Source: Algoriphagus ornithinivorans (GTDB lineage Bacteria > Bacteroidota > Bacteroidia > Cytophagales > Cyclobacteriaceae). Taken from it: a DNA stretch of 64,000 bases. The stretch covers positions 248,001 through 312,000 of the forward strand of contig NZ_FOVW01000001.1 in NCBI RefSeq assembly GCF_900115305.1. Reading direction: 5' to 3'. This document shows, in pieces, positions 8,635 through 16,480 of the stretch. Position numbers and translations under genes: made by a program. How positions within the stretch are numbered: the first letter of the stretch is position 1; each line of letters begins with the position of its first letter. The notes below the pieces were generated by a model that saw only the letters and a program-made list of their open reading frames with translations, had not been told where the DNA came from and did not search any database.

Positions 8635-10557
8635 ATGCGCCCTGTTTTAGTAGGAATTCTTCTTTTGTTATTGACTTCCCATGCATTTGCACAGGATTTT
8701 TCCATTATTGATGGGCGGGCAATTCGTTTTTACAAGGAAGGAGAGCAGCTAATTTTGGAAAGGAGATATGATGCTGCCTTAGAAAAATTCAAGGATGCGA
8801 TCAATCGAGAGGCATCTTTTTTGGAAGCCTACGTCAAAATGTCCCAGCTCTTGATTACCATGGGGAATTTGGAAGAGGCTGAAAGAGTAGCTGAGTCGGG
8901 AAGATCTAGGTTAAGTGGGAAAAATGCAACGCCTAAGCACAGTGCTGACATTGGCTGGGTTTTCTCCAACATTTATTTACAAAAAGGAGAATTCGAAAAA
9001 GCCTACAAGCAGTTTGAAGCCATAGATCCTTTATTGGATGATTCCTTTCGCTCTCATGTCTACTATAAGGATATGAAAACCCAGATGGAATTTCTCAAAA
9101 CTCAATTGGGAAAATCAATGTCCATAGAAAAGGAAAAACTCGAGGCTCCTCTAAACCAATTTCAATTGCAATACTTTCCTGTCTTAACTGCGGATGGGAA
9201 GCAGATTCTTTTTACCAAAAGAGATGGTACGGGCAATTATGATAAAGAAGATATTTTTACCTCCTTTTTAAGCGAGTCAGATGAATGGTCTGTTCCGAGG
9301 AGTATTGCTTCTACGATCAACTCACAATACAATGAGGGAACTTGTTCGGTAACCGCAGACGGAAATATTCTAATTTACACTTCATGTGATGCGCCTGATT
9401 CTGAAGGCAGCTGTGATTTATATGTAGCCTATAAGGTCAATGGAACTTGGCAGAGGCCCAGAAATATGGGTAAAAAGGTGAATTCAAGGTCCTGGGATTC
9501 CCAGCCATCCCTGTCGGCCGATGGTCGAATCCTGTTTTTCTCTTCCAATAGAAAAGGTGGCTATGGAGGAAACGATATATGGTATTCAGTCAGATTAGCT
9601 GATGGGAGTTGGGCAGAAGCCAAAAATCTTGGGGAAATTGTCAACACAGCAAAGGATGAGATTTCACCTTTTATGTTTTTCAATAATGAAATCTTGTTTT
9701 TTGCTTCCGACGGTCATCAGGGTTTTGGAGGGATGGACATATTCTTATCCAGAGTAAAGGATGGGAAGTTTACCAAACCGGAAAATCTAGGTCTTCCTAT
9801 CAATGATCAACTAGATCAAGTTGCCTTGTTTATTACTGCTCAAAAAGACTATGCCTACTTTACGGAGCTAGCGAGTTCAGAAAATGGGAGAGATCGGTCC
9901 TTATTGTATAGATTCAAATTCCCGAAGGATATATATTTAGGAGAAAATCTGACTGTCACAGGCGGGAGAGTATTTAACTCTAAAACAGGGGATCCAATAG
10001 ATGCGACCCTCTCTTTGGTTTCTCTTACGAATGACAGCACCCTTTATCAATTTAAAGCTGATGGTAAAACGGGTGAGTTTATGATGCTTTACCCGGAAAA
10101 GTCAATTTCTGGTCTTTATGTGGAGAAGAAAGGGTACCTGCCGAAGATTTATAATGTAGAAAGAGACAAACTTCAGAATGTAAAGGATTTGGAGGTACAA
10201 TTGACTCCGGTAGCTTCAGGTGAGGAGTTTGTATTTGAAAATGTATTTTTTGATTTCGATAAATATAATCTGAAGCAAGAGTCCATGTCTTCCCTGAAGC
10301 GATTGGTGAAGTTTCTCAATGAAAACCCCAATGTAAACATCATGGTTACAGGTCATACAGACAACGTGGGTTCTTCAGCATACAATCAAACACTCAGCTT
10401 GCAAAGGGCTAAGAGTGTACAAGATTATTTGATCCAAAATGGTATGCATCCGGGTAGGGTTTTAGTGGAAGGAAAAGGAGATAAAGAACCGATGGTTCCA
10501 AATACAAACTCTCAAAATCAAGCCTTAAACAGGAGGATTACTATACGCGTTTTGTGA
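8635..10557 (+). CDS. PorE-like OmpA-family protein with TPR and PD40 propeller
   Basis: A 640-residue envelope protein. Order of parts: signal peptide 1-19 (ends AFA); TPR helices about 25-150; a PD40/WD40-like propeller about 160-420 with blades such as FFSSNRKGGYGGNDIWYS; a carboxypeptidase-regulatory-like domain about 440-520 (TVTGGRVFNSKTGDPIDATLS); and an OmpA C-terminal peptidoglycan-binding domain about 530-640 (FDFDKYNL, then VTGHTDNVGS, LSLQRAKSVQDYL). This is the domain set of PorE, the protein thought to tie the type IX secretion machine to peptidoglycan. The window also encodes a type IX substrate (16481-19939). Other OmpA/PD40 proteins of unknown role share the layout, so the PorE assignment is an inference. 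It lies 4 bp behind queE. Confidence 0.8.
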   Translation: MRPVLVGILLLLLTSHAFAQDFSIIDGRAIRFYKEGEQLILERRYDAALEKFKDAINREASFLEAYVKMSQLLITMGNLEEAERVAESGRSRLSGKNATPKHSADIGWVFSNIYLQKGEFEKAYKQFEAIDPLLDDSFRSHVYYKDMKTQMEFLKTQLGKSMSIEKEKLEAPLNQFQLQYFPVLTADGKQILFTKRDGTGNYDKEDIFTSFLSESDEWSVPRSIASTINSQYNEGTCSVTADGNILIYTSCDAPDSEGSCDLYVAYKVNGTWQRPRNMGKKVNSRSWDSQPSLSADGRILFFSSNRKGGYGGNDIWYSVRLADGSWAEAKNLGEIVNTAKDEISPFMFFNNEILFFASDGHQGFGGMDIFLSRVKDGKFTKPENLGLPINDQLDQVALFITAQKDYAYFTELASSENGRDRSLLYRFKFPKDIYLGENLTVTGGRVFNSKTGDPIDATLSLVSLTNDSTLYQFKADGKTGEFMMLYPEKSISGLYVEKKGYLPKIYNVERDKLQNVKDLEVQLTPVASGEEFVFENVFFDFDKYNLKQESMSSLKRLVKFLNENPNVNIMVTGHTDNVGSSAYNQTLSLQRAKSVQDYLIQNGMHPGRVLVEGKGDKEPMVPNTNSQNQALNRRITIRVL

Positions 10558-10599
10558 TTTTTTGAATCGTATAGGCCTAAGTTGATTTGCTCGTAATTG

Positions 10600-10614
10600 C
10601 AGAATAAAATTCTG
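10600..10614. repeat. 15-bp dyad CAGAAT-AAA-ATTCTG, copy 1
   Basis: A perfect 6-3-6 inverted repeat. The identical 15 bp, with a G before it, occurs upstream of the second susC at 21229-21243. It could be an operator or a small hairpin after the PorE-like gene. Confidence 0.5.
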
Positions 10615-10859
10615 TATTAGCGAGAAAAAACAAATACTATTTATCAGCTTAAAAATACTGTATTAGCTATATTTTTCATTTATTATAATATGCAATTTTT
10701 AATATTTAATAAACCTTATTTCATATCTAAATAATTTTGCAAAAAATTAAAAAAGGGCAATAAAAATTGGAATTGTATTTTTTTTCTTAAATTTTTTAGA
10801 CAAATTTAAGATTTAGTATTAAAAATTAACTTTTGTTAACATTGAGATAATGTGTCTAA

Positions 10860-10908
10860 TTCAGAATTAAATATCACATACAGTATTTATTCCAAAATTA
10901 ATTCTGAA
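10860..10908. repeat. 11-bp inverted repeat upstream of susC
   Basis: TTCAGAATTAA (10860-10870) is matched by TTAATTCTGAA (10898-10908) with a 27-bp spacer. The right arm stands at nearly the same distance from the start codon (about 138 bp) as the ATTCTGAAAA of the second susC upstream region (139 bp). Confidence 0.5.
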
Positions 10909-11000
10909 AATGTCTTTTTTATCAAATTTTGAACGTAGTTTTTCTTATAAACAATTCGAATTTTTATGGGTAGTGCTCTTGGGATATTCAAAGATATCGG

Positions 11001-11025
11001 ATATCATTGAACTTATTTTAAACCA
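11001..11025 (+). promoter_or_regulatory. conserved susC leader, copy 1
   Basis: ATATCATTGA begins 39 bp before the ATG and TTAAACCA begins 22 bp before it. Both boxes occur at exactly the same distances before the second susC (21338 and 21355), while the bases between them differ. This suggests a conserved element acting in translation initiation or transcript control. Confidence 0.5.
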
Positions 11026-11039
11026 TAATCAAACCAAAT

Positions 11040-14021
11040 ATGAGGAAAGTTTTACTTCTAGGACTCATGCTGTTTTTGGGAAGTGCAGTAGCATTTGCCC
11101 AAAATCGTGTGATTACTGGTACTGTTACCTCAACCGAGGATAACTTGGGAGTACCAGGAGCGACTGTTCTGGTAAAGGGAACTACGATTGGTACTGCCAC
11201 CGACTTGGATGGTAATTATTCAATCAGCGTTCCAGCCGGAAGCAATGTTTTGGTCTTTAGCTTTGTAGGCTTAAGACAGCAGGAAGTGAGCATCGGAAAC
11301 AGAACTACTATCAATGTAGCTTTGGAGCCAGATGTTCAAGCTCTTTCTGAATTCGTGATCACATCATACGGTGATCAGTCAAAAAGAGAAATTACAGGTG
11401 CAATTGCGTCTGTAAAAGGTGAGGTTTTCGAAAACCTGCCTGTTCAATCATTTGACCGTGCTATGCAGGGTCGTATTGCGGGTGTTCAGGTAACTTCAAC
11501 TTCTGGTGCTCCAGGAGGTACTTTGAACGTTCGAATTCGAGGTGTAGGTTCGATCAACGCAGGAAATGATCCACTTTATATCGTTGACGGTGTGCAGGTG
11601 GCTTCAGGATCCTTGTCTGGTCAGGGACCTCAAAACGCATTAGCATCTATTAACCCAAATGACATCGAGTCAATTGAGGTATTGAAAGATGCGGCTGCTG
11701 CTTCTATCTATGGAGCTCAGGCAGCAAACGGTGTAGTTTTGATTACCACTAAAAAAGGTAAAAAAGGTACTACCAAAACAAAAATCACTGCTCAGGAAGG
11801 TATTGTTCAGCCTTTGAACTTGTACGAAGTGATGAATGCTACTCAGTTGGCAACCATCAAGCGTGACGCTTTTCTAAATGCGGGATTGAATCCAGCAAAT
11901 GCAGCTGCTACTTATGGAAACCCTGAAGATCCAAACTTACAGTCTTATGACTGGGTAGACGAGTTGTACAGACAAGGAAGACTTTCTGTATATGACGTTT
12001 CAGTATCAGGAGGTGATGAAAAGACTAACTTCTATCTTTCTGGATCTTACACTAACCAAGAAGGTCAAATTATAGAATCTAGCTATGAGAGAGCAACTGG
12101 TCGTTTGAATGTGACTCACAGACCAAACAAAAAGTTGACTGTTGCGGCTAACCTTTCTTTGGCATACCAAAGAACTTTGGGAACTATTGCAAACGGTAAC
12201 TTCGTAAACGGTCCGTTCTCTGCTGGTTTCACTATGAGACCAAATGTGCCTATTTACAATGAAGATGGTTCATTCAAAGCTGATTATCCATCTAACCATA
12301 ACTTCGGTTACAACATCGTACAAGGTGTTTATGAAGAATTGAGAAGAGGTACTTCAGTTCAGACTGTTTCTAACTTACAAGCGAATTACCAGATCACTCC
12401 TTGGTTGAGCTGGACATCATATTTTGGTTTGGACTTCTCTGACAACAGAGACGAAAACAACAGACCATCTACTATTCCAGTATTCTCCTCTTTTGGTGGT
12501 CAGTCTTTCTATGCTGATAGAAGAAACAATAACTTCAACACTAACCACAACTTGAATTTCAACAAGAAATTCGGTGATGTACATACCATTACTGGTTTGG
12601 CTGGTTATGAATACAAAGGATTCCAGTCTGAAGAAACTACAGCGACTGGTCGTGGATTTGCTAACCCAACTTTAAGATACCTTCAAAATGCAGCGACTCC
12701 TTTCGCAGTAGGAGGTTTCTTTACTGAATTCAAAAGAATCGGTGTATTTGGAAACGTGAAGTATAACTACGATGACAGATACGATGCTGAATTCACAATC
12801 AGAAGAGACGGTCACTCTAGATTTGGTGCTCAAAACCAGTGGGGTACATTTGGTGCTGCTTCAGTAGGATGGAGAGTTTCTTCTGAGTCTTTCATGCAAG
12901 ATTTGACTTGGTTGGACAACTTAAGAGTTAGAGCATCTTTCGGTATCACAGGTAACTCTGACATCGCAAACTTCGCTTCAAGAACTCTAGTTGGAAACAC
13001 CGGACAGTATTTAGGTTCAGGTTCCTTAGGTCTTTCTCAGTTGGGTAACGATCTATTGACTTGGGAAGAGTCCAAGACTATCAACTTGGGTGTTGACTGG
13101 ACTATTTTCAATGGTAGATTGATCGGTACAGTTGACTTCTGGAGAAAAGACTCTGAATCATTGTTGTTCAACACTCCTCTTCCAATTGACTCAGGTTTCG
13201 GTGGTATCACTAGAAATACTGGTTCTGTAAGAAACCAAGGTATCGACATTGATTTGCAGACTGTGAACGTAGTATCTGGTAAATTCCAGTGGAATACGGG
13301 ATTCAACATCACTTTCTTGGAGAACGAATTAACTGAATTATATGACGGACTGGATAGAATTGGAAACAGCCTAATCGTTGGAAGACCAATTTCATTCTGG
13401 TATACTCATAGATTCTTGGGTGTTAATCCATCAAATGGTAGAGCAATGTACGATGATGCGAATGGTGGATATACTTACATTGTAGGTGAATCAACTCTTC
13501 AATACATCGGAAGTGGATTGCCAACTAGCTATGGTGGTTTATCAAATACCTTCTCTTATGGTCCGGTTTCTTTGGAAGTATTCTTCCAAGGTCAATTTGG
13601 AAACTTAGCTGGAAACCAGGATATGTTTAACCTTGAAGATTGGGGAGCATCTACTGGTAACTTAAGAACTAACCAGTTGAGCTATTGGAAGCAGCCAGGT
13701 GATATCACTACTGTAGGTCGTCCTTACGAGGGTGGTCAGGCTCCAGGAACATCAAACATTGATACTTTCTCAACTCGTTTCTTGAGTGATGGTGGATATG
13801 TAAGATTGAAGCAAGTGACATTGAACTATGTACTTCCAAGTGCTACTGCACAGAAAATCGGTATGCAAGGTTTAAGTGCCTTCGTTCAAGGTTTGAACTT
13901 GGCCACATTTACTAAGTACACTGGTCAAGATCCAGAAGTTGTGGGTATTGCTGAATTTGTATCAATTGGACGTTTCCCGAATGCAAGACAGTTCTCAGCA
14001 GGTTTAACCTTAACCTTCTAA
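11040..14021 (+). CDS. SusC/RagA-family TonB-dependent outer-membrane transporter
   Basis: A 993-residue outer-membrane importer that works with the SusD-like lipoprotein encoded next. Parts: signal peptide 1-20 (ends AFA); carboxypeptidase-D-regulatory-like domain about 22-105 (VITGTVTS, then DLDGNYSISVP); plug domain from about 115 (DRAMQGRIAGVQV, VRIRGVGSINAGNDPLYIVDGV, IESIEVLKDAAAASIYGAQAANGVV), the SusC signature; then a long aromatic-rich beta-barrel ending FSAGLTLTF. Energy comes from TonB-ExbBD. The first 20 codons are almost base-identical to the susC at 21377. The substrate is unknown. No polysaccharide-degrading enzyme is linked, but a secreted protease follows, so a peptide or glycopeptide is possible. 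Confidence 0.95.
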   Translation: MRKVLLLGLMLFLGSAVAFAQNRVITGTVTSTEDNLGVPGATVLVKGTTIGTATDLDGNYSISVPAGSNVLVFSFVGLRQQEVSIGNRTTINVALEPDVQALSEFVITSYGDQSKREITGAIASVKGEVFENLPVQSFDRAMQGRIAGVQVTSTSGAPGGTLNVRIRGVGSINAGNDPLYIVDGVQVASGSLSGQGPQNALASINPNDIESIEVLKDAAAASIYGAQAANGVVLITTKKGKKGTTKTKITAQEGIVQPLNLYEVMNATQLATIKRDAFLNAGLNPANAAATYGNPEDPNLQSYDWVDELYRQGRLSVYDVSVSGGDEKTNFYLSGSYTNQEGQIIESSYERATGRLNVTHRPNKKLTVAANLSLAYQRTLGTIANGNFVNGPFSAGFTMRPNVPIYNEDGSFKADYPSNHNFGYNIVQGVYEELRRGTSVQTVSNLQANYQITPWLSWTSYFGLDFSDNRDENNRPSTIPVFSSFGGQSFYADRRNNNFNTNHNLNFNKKFGDVHTITGLAGYEYKGFQSEETTATGRGFANPTLRYLQNAATPFAVGGFFTEFKRIGVFGNVKYNYDDRYDAEFTIRRDGHSRFGAQNQWGTFGAASVGWRVSSESFMQDLTWLDNLRVRASFGITGNSDIANFASRTLVGNTGQYLGSGSLGLSQLGNDLLTWEESKTINLGVDWTIFNGRLIGTVDFWRKDSESLLFNTPLPIDSGFGGITRNTGSVRNQGIDIDLQTVNVVSGKFQWNTGFNITFLENELTELYDGLDRIGNSLIVGRPISFWYTHRFLGVNPSNGRAMYDDANGGYTYIVGESTLQYIGSGLPTSYGGLSNTFSYGPVSLEVFFQGQFGNLAGNQDMFNLEDWGASTGNLRTNQLSYWKQPGDITTVGRPYEGGQAPGTSNIDTFSTRFLSDGGYVRLKQVTLNYVLPSATAQKIGMQGLSAFVQGLNLATFTKYTGQDPEVVGIAEFVSIGRFPNARQFSAGLTLTF

Positions 14022-14034
14022 TTTGAATACAGCT

Positions 14035-15468
14035 ATGAAAAATATATTTAGAATAATGGTATTTGGTGGTGCTCTAGTAGCGGCATCTTGTACTGATCTA
14101 GAAACACAACCAAGACAAAGCTTAACTCCAGAAGTTGCTTTCGCTGATGTTGATGGAATGGAAGCACTTGGCTTTTCCACTTATGGTGTAGCGAGAGCAT
14201 TCAACCAATATGGACAGCAGATGATGATCGCACCGGAGATTATGGCTGATAACTTGAGAATTATTGCTAATACTGGTAGATATATCGGTCAGGAGCAAAA
14301 TGCTGATAGAGCTCATATGAACCTTTGGACCACCCAGTTTTGGTCCGGCATCAACACTGCTAACATTGTTTTGGCGCAGGTTGATGATGTTCCGGGTGAT
14401 GCTACAAAGAAAAATAGAGTAAAAGGTGAAGCTCATTTTATGAGAGCCTTGTTCTATTTCGATTTGGCAAGAGTATATGGCTATGAGCCAGGTAAAGAAG
14501 TAAATGGTTGGGATAAAGCAGTTATTTTGAGAACTGAGCCTACCTTAGGTTTTTCCAATGCTGACTTCAGAGCTAGAGCAACTAACCGTCAGATTTATGA
14601 TCAGATCATCTCTGATTTGCAGGCTGCTATCAACTTGTTGCCTACTGCGACAAAAGGTACTGCTTCGGTTTACAGAGCAAGTAGAGGTTCTGCTCAGGCT
14701 TTGTTGGCGAGAGTTTACTTATATGACTCTAAATTCGCTGAAGCTGCTGCTTCTGCATCAGCTGCAATGGCTTCTTTCGGAATCGCTGATGACGGAACAG
14801 GTCTTGCAACTCCAGCGAACTACATCGCAGGATTCTCAACTGCTCCAAATCCAGAGTCTTTGTTTGAAGTAGAGATTCGTTCCAATGACTGGTCTACAGT
14901 AGACGGAGTAAACAATTCTGTTTGTTCTTTGACTGCTAATGTATTCGCCAGTGCTCAGTTTATTGCTACAGCTACAGACGAATTGATCGAGTCTTATGAA
15001 GAAGGGGATGTAAGAAGAAATGCTTGGGTTGCTACCACAAGATCAGGTGCTTCTGGTACTGTATATAGATCTGCTAAGTGGTTAGGCCACAAAGGTGATT
15101 TCTTGGAAAATCTTCCAATCATCCGTGCTGCTGAATTGTTCTTAATCCGTGCTGAGGCAAGATATAGAACAAATGATGCTGCAGGTGCTAGAGCTGATTT
15201 GAATGCTTTAAGATCCAAAAGAGGGTTGGGAGAAGTTGAGGCTGGACTTTCAGGTCAAGCTTTGTTCGACCAGATCATGTTGGAAAGAAGACAAGAATTC
15301 GCATTGGAAGGTCACAGATGGTTTGACTTAAAGAGAAATGGATTGCCAATTACTAAAGCAGACCGTTTCGAGGTTATTCCTTACAACGATTACAGACTTC
15401 TTGCTCCGCTACCTACTGCTGAACTTCAATTGAATGATCAGTTGGAGCAGAACCCTGGTTATAACTAA
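14035..15468 (+). CDS. SusD/RagB-family nutrient-binding lipoprotein
   Basis: The lid and binding partner of the SusC encoded 13 bp upstream, anchored on the cell surface. I start it at ATG 14035 rather than the in-frame TTG at 14023, because this gives a clean lipoprotein signal MKNIFRIMVFGGALVAASC with the lipid-bearing cysteine at 19. SusD helices with TPR character appear in AHFMRALFYFDLARVYGYEP, then LLARVYLYDSKFAEAAASA, NLPIIRAAELFLIRAEARYR and the C-terminal MLERRQEFALEGHRWFDLKR, all diagnostic for the family. The length (477 aa) is usual. The ligand cannot be predicted. Confidence 0.95.
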   Translation: MKNIFRIMVFGGALVAASCTDLETQPRQSLTPEVAFADVDGMEALGFSTYGVARAFNQYGQQMMIAPEIMADNLRIIANTGRYIGQEQNADRAHMNLWTTQFWSGINTANIVLAQVDDVPGDATKKNRVKGEAHFMRALFYFDLARVYGYEPGKEVNGWDKAVILRTEPTLGFSNADFRARATNRQIYDQIISDLQAAINLLPTATKGTASVYRASRGSAQALLARVYLYDSKFAEAAASASAAMASFGIADDGTGLATPANYIAGFSTAPNPESLFEVEIRSNDWSTVDGVNNSVCSLTANVFASAQFIATATDELIESYEEGDVRRNAWVATTRSGASGTVYRSAKWLGHKGDFLENLPIIRAAELFLIRAEARYRTNDAAGARADLNALRSKRGLGEVEAGLSGQALFDQIMLERRQEFALEGHRWFDLKRNGLPITKADRFEVIPYNDYRLLAPLPTAELQLNDQLEQNPGYN

Positions 15469-15485
15469 AAAACAGAAAACTAATT

Positions 15486-16313
15486 ATGAAAAAGTTATAT
15501 ATCTTATTCGCAGTTGCATTCGCCTCATTGGCAATGACTTCCTGCTTTGATGATCCGGGGCGCGAAGTGTTCTTTGACGGAAACGTTGTAGAATTTCAGG
15601 ACGGAAATCTTCCTAATGGATTCACTACAACTAAAGTTAGAAGAAACGCAACTCAAACTGATCAAGTCGATATTCAAGTAAATAGAGTATCAACAAATGC
15701 TAGTGGTGCTATCACCGTTAATATTGCAGTGGATCCAACTTCAACCGCTGTTCAAGGCGTTCATGTGGACTTTACTGGAACTACTGTAACAATTCCTGCG
15801 GGACAGTTTGTTGCAACCTTTCCTGTAACTGTCCTTACTGGAAACATTGATCCATCTGAATCACCTGTTTTGAAATTAGTGATGCAATCTGCTACAGGTG
15901 CTGAAATTTCAAGTAACTATGGTGATCTTAACTTGAACATCAATGTGATTTGTGAGTCTAAAATCTCTACAGCAGCTGACACTTGGACTGCAACCAGTAA
16001 TTCAAGATTCGGAACATTTACTTCAGATGTAACTGTTACTCCTGTTTCTGGTGCTGTTGGAGAATATGTTGTTTCTGATATTTCTGCGGGATTATATGCA
16101 GCTTTTGGATTCAGCACTACTCAGCAGGCAATTTATGGTGATAATTGTAATGTATTGACTTTCTTAAGACCTGGTCAAAGACAGTTTAATATTTCTGCAC
16201 CAAGAGTCGATCCTAAGGTTGGTTCTTTTGACCCAGCTACTAATACAATTGTAGTTTATTGGAGTGATCCAAATAATAACATTGACGGCAAAACCACTTT
16301 GGTTAAAAAGTAA
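15486..16313 (+). CDS. Calx-beta/DUF1735-like surface lipoprotein, cassette 1
   Basis: A 275-residue lipoprotein (signal MKKLYILFAVAFASLAMTSC, cysteine 20), 17 bp behind the susD-like gene. A beta-sandwich of the Calx-beta or DUF1735/DUF4843 kind is suggested by the pattern V-x-I-x-V followed by AVQGVHVDFTGTTVTIPAGQFVATFPVTVL at about 90-120. The C-terminal 100 residues form a second, beta-rich region (YVVSDISAGLYAAFGFSTTQ). Such lipoproteins often accompany SusCD pairs as surface glycan or ligand-binding proteins. The third gene of the second cassette (25977-26435) has the same opening (IDQEYPLWDGSLVEFQDA against DPGREVFFDGNVVEFQDG) but lacks the C-terminal region. Confidence 0.75.
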   Translation: MKKLYILFAVAFASLAMTSCFDDPGREVFFDGNVVEFQDGNLPNGFTTTKVRRNATQTDQVDIQVNRVSTNASGAITVNIAVDPTSTAVQGVHVDFTGTTVTIPAGQFVATFPVTVLTGNIDPSESPVLKLVMQSATGAEISSNYGDLNLNINVICESKISTAADTWTATSNSRFGTFTSDVTVTPVSGAVGEYVVSDISAGLYAAFGFSTTQQAIYGDNCNVLTFLRPGQRQFNISAPRVDPKVGSFDPATNTIVVYWSDPNNNIDGKTTLVKK

Positions 16314-16330
16314 TAGAATTTGATTCAAAT

Positions 16331-16360
16331 TAAAAAAGGAGGGTTTCCCTCCTTTTTTTT
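16331..16360 (+). terminator. terminator after the first Sus cassette
   Basis: AAAAAAGGAGGG pairs with CCCTCCTTTTTT across a three-base loop and ends in eight T. It separates the susC-susD-lipoprotein transcript from the protease gene. Confidence 0.85.
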
Positions 16361-16480
16361 GCTTTTAATTATATAAACGGGATTATTAATAGTTGGCATT
16401 GAATTAAATTGAACCTTCTTTGAATTATTTCCTGTTAAAATTTATAAACCCAAGCAGTTGAATAACAGTTTGATGTTATA

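Larger units (their letters stand above)
10558..11039. other. 482-bp AT-rich control region before the first susC
   Basis: No gene. It holds two dyads containing CAGAAT/ATTCTG (10600-10614 and 10860-10908) and, close to the gene, a leader shared with the second susC. No exact TAnnTTTG box was found. A small ORF from 10910 into susC is discounted. Confidence 0.7.

Noticed and set aside
10910..11143. 77-residue plus-strand ORF overlapping the start of the first susC
   Set aside because: It reads through the conserved susC leader and signal-peptide codons in another frame and has no signal, domain or start site of its own.
14023..14034. TTG as start of the first susD-like gene
   Set aside because: It adds four residues before a perfect lipoprotein signal peptide; ATG 14035 is more credible.
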